Assembly: GCA_026914155.1 (NCBI GenBank)
Contig: JAPPGH010000003.1
Location: 1-64,000, forward strand
DNA: 64,000 nucleotides
Direction of reading: 5' to 3'
From: Candidatus Palauibacter rhopaloidicola
GTDB lineage: Bacteria; Gemmatimonadota; Gemmatimonadetes; Palauibacterales; Palauibacteraceae
The notes under the pieces were generated by a model that saw only the letters and a list, made by a program, of their open reading frames with translations, was not told the DNA's origin and did not search any database. This document shows positions 16,878 to 27,600 of this stretch, one piece after another. Both the position numbers and the translations under genes were made by a program. The number at the start of each line of letters is the position of its first letter. Position 1 is the first letter of the stretch.

Positions 16878-18323
16878 TCAGAAGTCTCGCCAGCGCACCG
16901 ATTCGGGGGTAATCTCGTCCACGGTTCGGGCGCCCAGAAGCGCCATCGTGCGCCGGAATCCGTCGTCGAACCACTTGAGGACGAGGTCCACGCCCCGCTC
17001 GCCGCCGGCTCCCAGTGCGTAGAAGTAGGCGCGGCCCGCCAGACAGGCCTTCGCCCCGAGCGCGACGGCCTTCGCGATGTCGCTGCCGCGGCGGACCCCG
17101 CCGTCGATGAGGACATCGAGCCGGTCCCCGACCGAATCCGCGACTGGCTGCAGCAACTCCAGCGTCGGGGGCGCATCGTCGAGTTGTCGTCCGCCGTGGT
17201 TCGAGATCACGATCCCCTCGACGCCGGCCTCCGCCGCCAGGACGGCGTCTTCCACCGTCTGGATACCCTTGACGACGATCGGACCATCCCAGATCGAGCG
17301 CAGCCAGTCCACGTCATCCCAGGCCAGCTTCGGATCGAACTGCCGGTTCACGTACTGCGCGAGACCCATGGCGTCGACGCCCCCCGTCCCGCCCGCCGCG
17401 TCCCGGCTCACGGCGCTCGAGAAGATGATCGGTTCGGAGGTGAGGAAGTCCCACGTCCAGCCGGGTTTACGGATCCCATCGATGAACGTGTCGAGGCCGA
17501 GCTGCGGGGGGAGCGTGAAGCCAAGCCGGACATCGCGCTCGCGCCGCCCGAGCACCGCGACGTCGACCGTGAGCAGGAGCGCCTCGTAGCCGGACTCGCG
17601 GGCCCGCTCGACGAGTTCCGCCACCAGGCCGCGGTCCTTCCACACGTAGACCTGGAACCACCGGGGACCGGAACTGACGGCGGCCACCTCCTCGATCGAG
17701 CGGGTGCCGAGCGTCGAAAGGCTGTACGTGATCCCCGCGCGCGCCGCGGCCCGGGCCACGGCGAGTTCGCCCTGTGAATCCGCGATGCGGCTGAACCCGG
17801 TGGGGGCGAGGATGAGCGGCAGCGGGTGGCGCCGGCCGAGGACCGTCACACCGGGGTCCACGTTCGTCACATCCCGCAGGACGCGGGGCCGGAACTCGAG
17901 TTGGTGGAAGGCGTTGCAGTTCCGCGCCTGGGTGCGCTCATCCTCCGCCGCGCCGTCGATGTAGCCGAACACGCCGCGCGGGAGCCGGCGCCGGGCGACC
18001 TCCCGCAGGTCCTCGACGCTCGCGCAGCGGCCGAGCCGGCGCGCGACGGGGTTCAACTCGAGCTTCCTGAAGCGGACGACGGAGCGCAGCGTCTTCAGCA
18101 TCGAGACCTCCGAGACCCCGAACACCGCGGCGAAGAGCGTGCCGCCGGCAAAGCCGAGGATGGCGAGCACCGGCGGCCAAATGTCGATGAGGGACGCCAT
18201 GGGAAGCCCCCCCGGCAGCGTGTCGGCGAGGATCTCGATGACCGCCCCGACGAACGCTCCGGCGAGGGCCCACAGCAGGGCCACGCGGACGATCCCGCGC
18301 ATGTGTCGTCGCCTCTTCTTCAC
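16878..18323 (-). CDS. FMN-dependent alpha-hydroxy acid dehydrogenase with N-terminal TM domain
   Basis: 481 residues from GTG 18323, which overlaps the upstream stop as GTGA and is preceded by GGGAGGGA. Residues ~8-70 form two transmembrane helices (VALLWALAGAFVGAVIEIL; PPVLAILGFAGGTLFAAVFG). From residue 75 comes a complete L-lactate/glycolate-oxidase-type domain (GVFGYIDGAAEDE, LAPTGFSRI, YSLSTLGTRSIEEVA, VISNHGGRQLDDAP with the active-site His, LIDGGVRRGSDIAKA). It should oxidise an L-2-hydroxy acid to the 2-oxo acid with FMN. A strong RBS (GGAGGT) and ATG at 18101 sit exactly at the domain junction. A separate soluble 407-residue form could therefore be made. Its position in the ppsA operon suggests feeding pyruvate or another 2-oxo acid. 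Confidence 0.88.
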   Translation of the reverse strand: MKKRRRHMRGIVRVALLWALAGAFVGAVIEILADTLPGGLPMASLIDIWPPVLAILGFAGGTLFAAVFGVSEVSMLKTLRSVVRFRKLELNPVARRLGRCASVEDLREVARRRLPRGVFGYIDGAAEDERTQARNCNAFHQLEFRPRVLRDVTNVDPGVTVLGRRHPLPLILAPTGFSRIADSQGELAVARAAARAGITYSLSTLGTRSIEEVAAVSSGPRWFQVYVWKDRGLVAELVERARESGYEALLLTVDVAVLGRRERDVRLGFTLPPQLGLDTFIDGIRKPGWTWDFLTSEPIIFSSAVSRDAAGGTGGVDAMGLAQYVNRQFDPKLAWDDVDWLRSIWDGPIVVKGIQTVEDAVLAAEAGVEGIVISNHGGRQLDDAPPTLELLQPVADSVGDRLDVLIDGGVRRGSDIAKAVALGAKACLAGRAYFYALGAGGERGVDLVLKWFDDGFRRTMALLGARTVDEITPESVRWRDF

Positions 18324-19732
18324 GGCTCCCTCCCCACGCGGGCCTCGGCTTCGATCTCGACCCGGTATCCTGATCCGATGAGACCCGCCTGGACCAGCGT
18401 GTTGGCGGGCCGGATGCCGCCGAACCGCTGGCCGTGCGCGCGGGCCACGGGCTCCCAGTCCGCCAGTTCCGGCACGAAGATCCGGGTCCGGACCACATCC
18501 TCGAGGCGTCCGCCCAGCGCTTCGATCGCCCCCTCGATCTTGTCGATGACGAAGTGCGTCTGCGAGGCGGCATCGTCCCCGCCGACCAGGCGATCTCCGT
18601 GGGTGGCCGTCGTCCCGGAGACCGCGACGCGTTCGCCCGTCCGCACCGCCCGGCTGTAACCGGCGAGGTCCTCCCACACTGTGCCGGAGTCCACGCGCCT
18701 CCGGCCGCCGGTCCCGGTCCGGACGGGATACGGCGGCGGAAACTCGTCCAGGTGGTGACTGAGGTCGCCGGCCGCCGTCAGGTAGGGCGGCCGCCGGTAC
18801 TCATCTCCGCAGTCTCCCGGAACGGGGTCCAGCGACCCGCTCGCCACCGCCAGCGTTTTCCGGTCCGCCGCGTCGAGCTTCAGCGACGAGAGGCGCAGGT
18901 TGTCGGCGATGTGCTCGCGGCGCCCCAGCCGCGCGCCGATGATCACCCCCGCCACCGCGGGCCGGTCGAGGATGGCGCGCGCCGCGACGTTCGCCATCGA
19001 GACGCCGTGCTTCATCGCCACCGCCCGGACCGCCGCGAGCAGCACCTGAAGGCGGCCCCAGCCGCCCGCCGCCTCGACAAAGCGGCGGTACTTCATCTCG
19101 GACCACGTCTTCACGCCGTCCGGCCCCGGGTCCTCCACGTCGAACCAGCGCCCGGTCAGGAGGCCGCCCGCCAGCGTGCCGTAGGCGAGGAGCTGGACCC
19201 CGTGCCGGAGACAGACCTCCGTCATGGCGCCGGCGGCGCGCCCGTCGAGAAGAGAGTACGAGACCTGGTTCGAGACCACGTCGATGCCGGTGTGGCACAC
19301 CATGTCGAGGTGGACGGCGTCGAAGTTCGTGAGGCCGAGGTGCCGGATCAGGCCTTCGTCCTTCAGTTCCTGGAGTGCGAACAGGCAGTCGAGCCAGCTC
19401 GGATCCGCGTAGTGCCAGGCGTGGAACTGGAGGAGGTCGATCGCGTCCGCCCGCAGGCGCCGCAGCGACCGCTCCACGGCTTCGCGCACCGTCGCCGGGG
19501 TGTGCGGACCCGGCGCGGGCGTCCACTTGGTGAGGAGCTGCATGTCTCCGTCGCGATGCGGGGCCCGGGACGCGCACGCGCCGGCGATCTCCTCGGCCGA
19601 ACCGTAGTGGTCCGCCATGTCGAACGTCGTGAAGCCCGCCGCCGCGTAGGCATCCATCGCGGTCGCGGCGGCCTCCACATCGATCGGGCCCTCGCGTTCC
19701 AGGTCGGCGACCTGCCACAACCCGGTCAACAC
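18320..19732 (-). CDS. Aldo-keto reductase fused to RidA domain
   Basis: 470 residues. Residues 1-~320 are an aldo/keto reductase (FDMADHYGSAEEIAG, LLTKW, LLQFHAWHY, YGTLAGGLLTG), with the Asp/Tyr/Lys/His tetrad visible. Residues ~345-470 are a RidA/YjgF (Rid) domain (RTGERVAVSGTTATHGD, IDKIEGAIEALGGRLEDVVRTRIFV, RPANTLVQAGLIGSGYRVEIEAEA) with the Arg of the Rid active site. Rid domains hydrolyse reactive enamines/imines from amino-acid enzymes. GTG 19732 has GGAG upstream. In-frame sequence before it (RRELAPGLEISR) looks like a normal AKR N-terminus, so the true start may be a non-standard CTG near 19783. The gene lies downstream of the permease. Confidence 0.87.
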   Translation of the reverse strand: MLTGLWQVADLEREGPIDVEAAATAMDAYAAAGFTTFDMADHYGSAEEIAGACASRAPHRDGDMQLLTKWTPAPGPHTPATVREAVERSLRRLRADAIDLLQFHAWHYADPSWLDCLFALQELKDEGLIRHLGLTNFDAVHLDMVCHTGIDVVSNQVSYSLLDGRAAGAMTEVCLRHGVQLLAYGTLAGGLLTGRWFDVEDPGPDGVKTWSEMKYRRFVEAAGGWGRLQVLLAAVRAVAMKHGVSMANVAARAILDRPAVAGVIIGARLGRREHIADNLRLSSLKLDAADRKTLAVASGSLDPVPGDCGDEYRRPPYLTAAGDLSHHLDEFPPPYPVRTGTGGRRRVDSGTVWEDLAGYSRAVRTGERVAVSGTTATHGDRLVGGDDAASQTHFVIDKIEGAIEALGGRLEDVVRTRIFVPELADWEPVARAHGQRFGGIRPANTLVQAGLIGSGYRVEIEAEARVGREP

Positions 19733-19775
19733 CCGCGAGATCTCCAGACCGGGAGCCAGCTCCCGGCGCTCCGGC

Positions 19776-21326
19776 CTACTCAGGAGGCAACTCGCGGAAG
19801 AGGCGGTCGACGTCCGTCCCGGAGGCCCGCAGCGTTCCCATCTTGCGGATGTAGATGAGCGATCCCAGCGCCATGACCCCGATCCAGAGCGGCGTGGAGT
19901 GGAAATACCACGCCGCGACGTCCGCCCTGAGATCCTTCCACAGGTGCGTCACGAGAAACGTCCCCAGCAGCACGATCCCCGCCACGCACACGCACGTTCG
20001 CGCCGCCGGGCCGCGGAGCACGCGGAAGTTCGCGGCGATCTCCGGGTTCCGCCGCGGGAGGATGAGCACGGAGAGGCACATGAGGAGGAAGTTGACGAGC
20101 ATCGACGTGACCATGATGTCGACGCCGAGGAAGAAATCCCCCGCGAATTCGCTGCCGACGATCGCGACCGAGGCCAGCGCGGTCGAGAGGACGATCGCCG
20201 CGTGCGGCGTGCGGTGCGTCGGGTGCACGCGGGCGAGGCCCGACGGAAAGATCCCGTCCTCGGCCCACGCGAAGACGAGGCGCGAGACGGAGAGGATCAT
20301 CGCCGGCAGGTCGTTGATCAGGGCGATCGCGGCGCCCGCCACGATGAGGACCGTCCACCACGGCGGGAGCACGTAGCCGAGGAGTCCGGGGGCGGTGAGG
20401 TCCTGTTCCTGCGCCCGCGCCCACACGAACTCCCACGGGACCGTGTGATAGACGGCGGCCGTGAAGAGCAGGTAGTAGGCGCCGACGATGAAGACCGCGA
20501 GGCCGATCGCGAGGGGGAGCGCGCGGTTCGGATTCCGCGCCTCGCCGCCCGCCTGCGCGATCGCGTCGAAACCCACGAAGCTGGCGAAGAGGAGGCCGGC
20601 AGCGGCGAGAAAGCCGGCCGGGCCGAGCGGCGGGGGCGCGGCGGCCGGCACCTCCACGCCTTCCCGCGCGAGCAGCGCCGCCGCGAAGTCGCCCTGGTCG
20701 AACGAGAATCCGGCCACGATGACGATCGCGCCGAGCGCGAACATGACGACCATGAGCGGCACCACGGTGCGTTCGTAGGCCCTGAGCCCGCGCAGGTTCA
20801 CCCACGCGAACGTCCACAGCATCGCGAGCGCCAGCGCCACCCGCACCGAACCCGTGTCGAGCGCCCCGGCCAGCCCCTCCATCCCCGTGGCGCCTGCGAT
20901 GTCCCGCAGGAAGGGGACGATGAGATAGGAGACGACCCCGATGACGATGGAGAGGCCGAACCACTGCGAGAAGCTCGCCACGAAGCCCCAGTACGGGCCG
21001 AGCGCCCGGCTCGCGAAGACGTAGCTGCCGCCGGCCCGCGGCATGGCGGAGGCGAGGATCGCGTAGGCGAGCCCCGCGAGGACGGCCGGAAGGGCGCCGA
21101 AGGCGAACGCCGGGAGCACGTTCTCCGCGATCCCGGGCACGTTCCGCTGGATCATGACGGGGACCACGTTGATCCCCGCCCCCAGCATCGAGCAGATGCC
21201 CGTCGCCGCCAGACCCCACAGTCCGAGTTGGCGCGCGAGCCCCGTTCCGCCGGACCCCGGGGCCGCCGTGCCCGCCGCGTCTCCGTTCGCCGGCTTCAGA
21301 CTTCCTCCCCCGCGAGGAACATCCAC
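19776..21326 (-). CDS. APC-family amino acid permease
   Basis: About 507-516 residues with ~12 hydrophobic segments. The first ([23 protein letters not shown]) carries the APC-family GxG region; others include [22 protein letters not shown] and [22 protein letters not shown], both typical of amino-acid/polyamine antiporters. The start is uncertain. GTG 21326 lies inside ppsA without a clear RBS. CTG 21299 overlaps the ppsA stop as CTGA and is preceded by GGAGGA three bases away. There is no ATG before the first membrane helix. The permease is inner-membrane and translated as part of the ppsA operon. Its substrate is unknown. Confidence 0.88.
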   Translation of the reverse strand: MDVPRGGGSLKPANGDAAGTAAPGSGGTGLARQLGLWGLAATGICSMLGAGINVVPVMIQRNVPGIAENVLPAFAFGALPAVLAGLAYAILASAMPRAGGSYVFASRALGPYWGFVASFSQWFGLSIVIGVVSYLIVPFLRDIAGATGMEGLAGALDTGSVRVALALAMLWTFAWVNLRGLRAYERTVVPLMVVMFALGAIVIVAGFSFDQGDFAAALLAREGVEVPAAAPPPLGPAGFLAAAGLLFASFVGFDAIAQAGGEARNPNRALPLAIGLAVFIVGAYYLLFTAAVYHTVPWEFVWARAQEQDLTAPGLLGYVLPPWWTVLIVAGAAIALINDLPAMILSVSRLVFAWAEDGIFPSGLARVHPTHRTPHAAIVLSTALASVAIVGSEFAGDFFLGVDIMVTSMLVNFLLMCLSVLILPRRNPEIAANFRVLRGPAARTCVCVAGIVLLGTFLVTHLWKDLRADVAAWYFHSTPLWIGVMALGSLIYIRKMGTLRASGTDVDRLFRELPPE

Positions 21327-23683
21327 GTCTCGACGGCGGTGTCCGGGTTGAGGGACATGCTCTCGATCCCCTCCTCCACGAGCCAGCGCGCGAGATCGGG
21401 GTGGTCGGACGGTCCCTGCCCGCAGATCCCGATGTACTTGCCCGCCTTCGTGCAGGCGCGGATCGCCATCGACAGCGTCGCCTTCACCGCGGCGTCGCGC
21501 TCGTCGAAGATGTCGGCGATGAGCCCGGAGTCGCGGTCGAGGCCCAGGGTGAGCTGCGTCATGTCGTTCGAGCCGATCGACATCCCGTCGAAGTGTTCGA
21601 GAAACTCGTCCGCGAGCAGGGCGTTCGAGGGAAGCTCGCACATCATGATGAGCTGCAGGCCGTCCTCCCCGCGGGCGAGGCCGTTCTCCGCCAGGAGGTC
21701 GACGACGGCCCGCGCCTCGGCCACCGTCCGGACGAAGGGGACCATCACCCACACGTTGTCGAGCCCGATCCTCCGGCGAACCCTCCGCAGCGCTCGGCAT
21801 TCGAGTTCGAAGGCGGGACGAAAGCTCTCCGACACGTAGCGGGACGCGCCGCGGAAGCCGAGCATCGGGTTCTCCTCGCGCGGCTCGTAGCGGCGGCCGC
21901 CGATGAGATCCGCGTATTCGTTCGACTTGAAGTCGGACAGGCGCACGATGACGGGCTCCGGCGCGAAGGCCGCGGCGATGGTGGCGATCCCCTCGGTCAG
22001 CTTCTCGACGTAGAACTCGACCGGATCCGCGTAGCCGGCGTGCTGGAACCGGATTTCGTCCCGGAGGTCGTCCGGCAGGTCGTCAAAATCGAGCAGCGCC
22101 TGCGGATGGACGCCGATCATGCGGTTGATGATGAACTCGAGCCGGGCGAGGCCGACCCCGGAGTTGGGGATGGAGGCGAAATCGAACGCGCGGTCGGGGT
22201 TCCCCACGTTGAGCATGATCTTGAGCGGGATCTCGGGCATGGCGCCGAGCCGGATCTCGCCCTCCTCGAAGTCGAGCAGCCCCTCGTAGACGTAGCCCGC
22301 GTCGCCCTCGGCGCAGGACACCGTCACGTCGCCGGCCTCCGCGAGTTGCGCCGTCGCGTCGCCGCAGCCGACGACCGCGGGGATGCCGAGTTCGCGCGCG
22401 ATGATCGCCGCGTGGCAGGTGCGGCCGCCGCGGTTCGTGACGATGGCGGCGGACTGCTTCATCATCGGTTCCCAGTCCGGGTCCGTCATGTCCGTCACGA
22501 GCACGTCGCCGCGCCGGAAGCGCGCGATCTCGGAGGCCGACTCGATGACGCGCGCCGGGCCGCCGCCGATCCGGCCGCCGATGCTGCGCCCCTCGGTGAG
22601 TACGCGGCCCCGTTCCTTGAGCGTGAAGCGGGAGATCACGCCGCCCGCGCGGCTCTGCACGGTCTCCGGACGCGCCTGCAGGATGCGCAACGCGCCGTCG
22701 ATGCCGTCCCTGGCCCACTCGATGTCCATGGGGCGGCCGTAGTGGTCCTCGATGAGGAGTGCCTGGCGGGCGAGTTCGTGCACCTCGTCGTCCGTCAGCG
22801 AGAAGCGGAGCCGGTCCTCCTCCGGCACGTCGACCGTCCGAACGGACGCGGCCTCGTCCCCGGCCGCCGCTCCCGATCCGGCGTAGACGAGCTTGATCGC
22901 CTTGCCTCCGAGGTTCCGGCGGAGGATCGCATGGCGACCGGCGCGCAGGGCGGGCTTGTAGACGTAGAACTCGTCGGGGTTCACGCCCCCCTGCACGACC
23001 GTTTCGCCGAGACCGTACGCGCTCGTGATGAACACAACGTCCCGGAAACCGGACTCGGTATCGAGCGTGAACATCACGCCGCTCGAGCCCCTGTCCGCGC
23101 GGGCCATGCGCTGGACGCCGACGGAGAGCGCCACATCGCGGTGCGCGAACCCCTGGTGGACGCGATAGGCGATGGCCCGGTCGCTGAACAGCGAGCCGTA
23201 GACGTGGTGGACGGCCCGCAGCACCGCGTCGACGCCGCGGACGTTGAGCAGAGTGTCCTGCTGACCGGCGAAGGAGGCCTCGGGGAGGTCCTCGGCCGTG
23301 GCCGAGGAGCGCACCGCGACGGAAATGTCGTCGTCGGACCCGTTTCCGTCTGCGCCGAGTTCGCGATAGGCGGTCCCGATTCGGGCGGCAAGTTCCGGCG
23401 GGAGCGGCGTATCGGCGATCCAGCCCCGGATCTCGCGGCCAGCGCGGGCGAGCGCCCCGAGGTCCTCGACGTCCAGCGCATCGAGTGCAGCGTGGATGCG
23501 TTCTCCGAGTTCGCCCGAGAGGAATTCGCGATACGCCCGGGCAGTGATCGCGAAGCCGCCGGGCACGTCCACTCCCGCTTTCGAGAGATGGGAGATCATC
23601 TCGCCGAGTGAAGCGTTCTTCCCTCCGACGGATTCGAGATCGGCGAGTCCGATGGACTCGAATGGCGCGATATAGCCGGACAC
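21296..23683 (-). CDS. ppsA: Phosphoenolpyruvate synthase (pyruvate, water dikinase)
   Basis: 795 residues, the normal length. It converts pyruvate + ATP + water to PEP + AMP + phosphate, the first committed gluconeogenic step from pyruvate. The N-terminal ATP-binding domain begins [19 protein letters not shown]. The central swivelling phosphohistidine domain has [21 protein letters not shown] (phosphorylated His in TCHAA). The C-terminal TIM barrel has [16 protein letters not shown] and CGQGPSD with the catalytic Cys. It heads a four-gene operon and is divergent from ppsR, which encodes its regulator; only 68 bases separate the two starts. Confidence 0.96.
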   Translation of the reverse strand: MSGYIAPFESIGLADLESVGGKNASLGEMISHLSKAGVDVPGGFAITARAYREFLSGELGERIHAALDALDVEDLGALARAGREIRGWIADTPLPPELAARIGTAYRELGADGNGSDDDISVAVRSSATAEDLPEASFAGQQDTLLNVRGVDAVLRAVHHVYGSLFSDRAIAYRVHQGFAHRDVALSVGVQRMARADRGSSGVMFTLDTESGFRDVVFITSAYGLGETVVQGGVNPDEFYVYKPALRAGRHAILRRNLGGKAIKLVYAGSGAAAGDEAASVRTVDVPEEDRLRFSLTDDEVHELARQALLIEDHYGRPMDIEWARDGIDGALRILQARPETVQSRAGGVISRFTLKERGRVLTEGRSIGGRIGGGPARVIESASEIARFRRGDVLVTDMTDPDWEPMMKQSAAIVTNRGGRTCHAAIIARELGIPAVVGCGDATAQLAEAGDVTVSCAEGDAGYVYEGLLDFEEGEIRLGAMPEIPLKIMLNVGNPDRAFDFASIPNSGVGLARLEFIINRMIGVHPQALLDFDDLPDDLRDEIRFQHAGYADPVEFYVEKLTEGIATIAAAFAPEPVIVRLSDFKSNEYADLIGGRRYEPREENPMLGFRGASRYVSESFRPAFELECRALRRVRRRIGLDNVWVMVPFVRTVAEARAVVDLLAENGLARGEDGLQLIMMCELPSNALLADEFLEHFDGMSIGSNDMTQLTLGLDRDSGLIADIFDERDAAVKATLSMAIRACTKAGKYIGICGQGPSDHPDLARWLVEEGIESMSLNPDTAVETWMFLAGEEV

Positions 23684-23751
23684 GGCGACTCCCGAGCCTC
23701 GCGGCCCGTACGGTTGTGTCAGATGGATTGAAGCCGGAAAATCAGCGTACG

Positions 23752-24588
23752 ATGACCCAGCGAACGGTTTTCTTCGTCTCCGACCACTCGGGCGTCACGG
23801 CCGAGACCCTCGGCCACAGCCTGATCGCGCAGTTCGACGCCCTCGACTTCACGAAAATCACCGTACCATTCGTCTCCACCGTCGACAAGGCGAAACGGGC
23901 CGCCAGGAACATCAACACCACGGCGCGCGTGCAGGGGGCGCCGCCCATCGTCTTCAGCACCCTCGTCAAGGAGGACGTGCGCGACACCGTGCGCGAGATC
24001 GTGGAGGAGACCGACGCCCTCTTCCTGGATTTCTTCGACTCCTTCCTCGACCCGCTCGAGAAGGAGTTCGGCCACAAGTCGCAGCACGCCATGGGCGTGT
24101 CCCACGGCATCCAGAACTACCGGGAGTACGACCGCCGCATCGAGGCGATGAACTTCGCGCTGTCTCACGACGATGGCTCGAACCCGCAGGGATACGACCT
24201 TGCCGACCTTGTGCTGATCGGTGTGTCGAGATCGGGCAAGACCCCGACCTGCCTGTACCTCGCCCTCCAGTACGGCGTGTTCGCCGCGAACTACCCTCTC
24301 ACGGGGAGCGATCTGGAGGAGCGGCGGATTCCACTCCCTCTCCTCGACCACCGCGACAAGATCTACGGGCTCACGATCGAGCCCCAGCGCCTCGGGGAGT
24401 TGAGGAGCGCGCGCGGCATCGGCCGGCGCTACGCCTCGCCCCGCCAGGTGAGTTTCGAGATCCGTCAGGCGCAGTCGCTGTTCGAGCGCCTCGACATCCC
24501 CTTCGTCGACGCGACCCGCTGCTCGATCGAGGAACTGGCCAGCCGGATCCTCGACGCGACCCGCCTCGAGCGGCGCACGACATCATGA
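23752..24588 (+). CDS. ppsR: PEP synthase regulatory protein (kinase/pyrophosphorylase)
   Basis: 278 residues from ATG 23752 (DUF299 family). Signatures are the N-terminal [22 protein letters not shown], the P-loop [15 protein letters not shown] (~residue 150) and the C-terminal [21 protein letters not shown] plus [15 protein letters not shown]. In known members it phosphorylates and dephosphorylates a Thr of PEP synthase using ADP/Pi, switching the enzyme off or on. Divergent placement beside ppsA makes this pairing firm. The RBS is weak (GGAAAA). Its stop overlaps an ATG of the next gene as ATGA. Confidence 0.94.
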   Translation: MTQRTVFFVSDHSGVTAETLGHSLIAQFDALDFTKITVPFVSTVDKAKRAARNINTTARVQGAPPIVFSTLVKEDVRDTVREIVEETDALFLDFFDSFLDPLEKEFGHKSQHAMGVSHGIQNYREYDRRIEAMNFALSHDDGSNPQGYDLADLVLIGVSRSGKTPTCLYLALQYGVFAANYPLTGSDLEERRIPLPLLDHRDKIYGLTIEPQRLGELRSARGIGRRYASPRQVSFEIRQAQSLFERLDIPFVDATRCSIEELASRILDATRLERRTTS

Positions 24589-24614
24589 TTCACTCCCCGA
24601 CCGGAGGTCCCGCC

Positions 24615-27600
24615 ATGTGTGATTCCCACCCCGATACGGTTCTCGGCGCCCGTTCGACGCACGGTGCCCGTTCGGCTCCTGCCGGCGTCTTCGCGCTGTT
24701 CGCGCTCGCGCTCGCCGCCCCCGGCAGCGCGGCGCTCCCGCAGGAAGGCGGCGCCTCGCAGGCGTGGGATGTGACCGCGCCGCTCGGCGAGACGCGGGAG
24801 GTCGATTTCACGACGGACGAGGGAACGTGGATGTCGATCGACCTGGATCCGGGCGGCCGGTGGCTCGTGTTCGACCTGCTCGGGCACATCTACCGGCTTC
24901 CCGTGGAGGGGGGCCAAGCGGAGGTCCTCACGCAGAACACGGGCGTGGCCGTCAACTATCACCCGTCCCTGTCGCCGGACGGTTCGACGATCGCCTTCAT
25001 CTCCGACCGCGGGGGGCAGAGCAACCTGTGGCTGATGGACGCGGACGGCTCGAACCCGCGTCCCGTGTTCGAGGACCAGGGGCTGCGCGCGTGGGAGCCG
25101 GCGTGGAGTCCGGACGGGCGCTTCATCGTCGTGCGGCGCGCCTCGACGCGGCGCGGCGGGGGCGGCCCGGCGCCGGGGCTGTGGATGTACTCCAGGGACG
25201 GGGGCGAGGGCGTGCAACTCGTGGGCTCGGACTACTCGGGCGCGCAGTGGCCTTCGTTCTCGCCCGACGGAGGGTCGCTCTACTTCCACTTCCGGGCCGC
25301 GCCACCCGGGCTGGGGTCCGGCCGGCTGGACATGACACAGGGGCACAAGCAAATCCGGCGCCTCGACCTCGAGACGGGGCGGGTGGACGAGATCACGTCG
25401 GGGGTCACGGTGCAGCAGGGGCAGACCTCGAGCGGCGGGGCGATCGCGCCGGAGCCGTCTCCCGATGGGCGCTGGCTCGCCTTCGCGCGTCGCATCCCGG
25501 ATGGGACGATCTCGCACGGGGGGCACCGCTTCGGCCCCCGCACCGCGCTCTGGCTGCGCGACCTGGAAACGGGGGCGGAGCGCGTCCTCATGGACCCGAT
25601 CGAGGTGGACATGGCGGAGGGGATGAAGGTGTCCCGCGACCTGCCGGGGTACACCTGGGCCTCGGACTCGCGGTCCATCGTGGTCTCGGCGGGCGGAAAG
25701 ATCCGCCGCGTCGATCTCGACGGCGCCGTGACGACGATCCCCTTCACGGCCCGCGTGCGGCGCACGATCTCGGAGATGGCGGGGCGCCCGCAGATGGCGC
25801 TCGGCGAGACGTTCAAAGTGAAGTTCCCGCGCTGGACCGCCTCATCGCCGGACGGGAGCCGGCTCGCCTTCCAGGCCGTGGGGCGGGTGTGGATCATGGA
25901 TCTGCCGGACGGGACGCCGCGGCGGCTCACGCCGGACTCGTTCGAGCCGTTCGAGATGGCGCCCGCGTGGTCGCCGGACGGGCGCTCGATCGCCTTCACG
26001 AGCTGGGCGGACGCCGACCAGGGGCATGTGTGGCGGGTGTCGGCGGACGGAGGCGAGCCCGAACGGCTCACGACGCGGGCGGGGGAATACCTCAACACGG
26101 TGTGGAGTCCGGACGGGCGGGACATCGTCGTCACGCGGGGATCGGGAGCGACGACCCACGGCCGCACGGTGGCGAGCAACCAGTTCTTCGATTTGGTGCG
26201 CGTGCCGGCCGCGGGCGGCGACGCCACGCTGATCACGAAGGTGGCGCGTCCCTACACGGGCGGGCGTCCGCTCATGCCGCGGCGGCCCGTCGCGCAGGCG
26301 TCGTTCGGACCGGAGGGACGGCTGTTCTACCCGGAGGCGCTGGGGCCCGACGACGGCGAGCCCGCGGGGACGGAGATCGCCTCCATCCGCCTCGACGGGA
26401 GCGACCGCCGGGTCCACTTCACGCTGCCGGACGCGGACGAGGCGGCGGTGTCGCCGGACGGGGCGTGGCTCGCCTTCCAGGAGGGCGACAACGTGTACCG
26501 GATGCCTTTCCCGTACGGCGGGACCGGGTCGAACATCGTCCGCATCGCCAAGCGCAACGGTCAGCTCCCGGTGACGCAGGTCAGCTTCGAGGGCGGCATC
26601 CATCCGCGCTGGCGCGACGCGAACACGCTCGAGTTCGTGAGCGGCCCGCGCTACTACACGCACGACCCGAACAGCGGCGAGACGGTCGAGACGCCGATCG
26701 GCCTCGAGCTGCCGCGCCACATCGCCGGGGGGAGCGTCGCCTTCACCGGCGCCCGCATCATCACGGCCGAGGACGACCGGGTCATCGCGAACGGCGACAT
26801 CCTCGTGCGGGACGGTCGCCTCGCCTGCATCGGCGACTGCGACACCGCCGGGGCGGATCGCGTGATCGACGCCTCCGGCACGACGATCATGCCCGGCCTC
26901 ATCGACATGCACGCGCACCATCACCGCGACCACGTCGGCGTGATCCCGCAGCGCAACTGGGAGTCCGCGATCTACATGGCGTACGGGGTCACGACGACGC
27001 TCGACAACTCGCAGTGGTCGTCGAACGTCTTTCCCGCGGCCGAACTCATCGAGGCGGGCGCCATGATCGGCCCGCGCACCTACAGCACAGGGGACCCCGT
27101 CTACTCCGGCGACGGGGCGCGCCAGAACGAGATTTCGAGCTACGAGTTGGCGGACCAGAACGTCGCGCGCCTCGCGTCGTGGGGCGCCGTGATGATCAAG
27201 GAGTACCTGCAGCCGCGCCGCGACCAGCGGCAGTGGGTCACGGACGCGGCTCGGGTGCGCGGCCTGCGCGTCACGGCCGAGGGCGGCGACATCGAGTACA
27301 ACATGGGCATGATCATGGACGGCCACACCGGCTGGGAGCACCCGCTCAGCTATGTGCCGCTGTACGGCGACGTCGCGAAGTTCTTCGGCCAGTCCGACGC
27401 CGTGTACTCCCCCACCTTCATCGTCGGCGGTCCGGGCGCCTGGAACGAGGAGTACTTCTACCAGACCGACGACGTGTGGAAGGACGAGAAGCTGCGCCGC
27501 TGGCTCCCGTGGCGGATGCTCATCCCCTCCACCCGGCGCCGGATGATGCGCCCGGAGACGGACTACAGCTTCCCCCTCATCGCGCGCGGCCTCGGCGACA

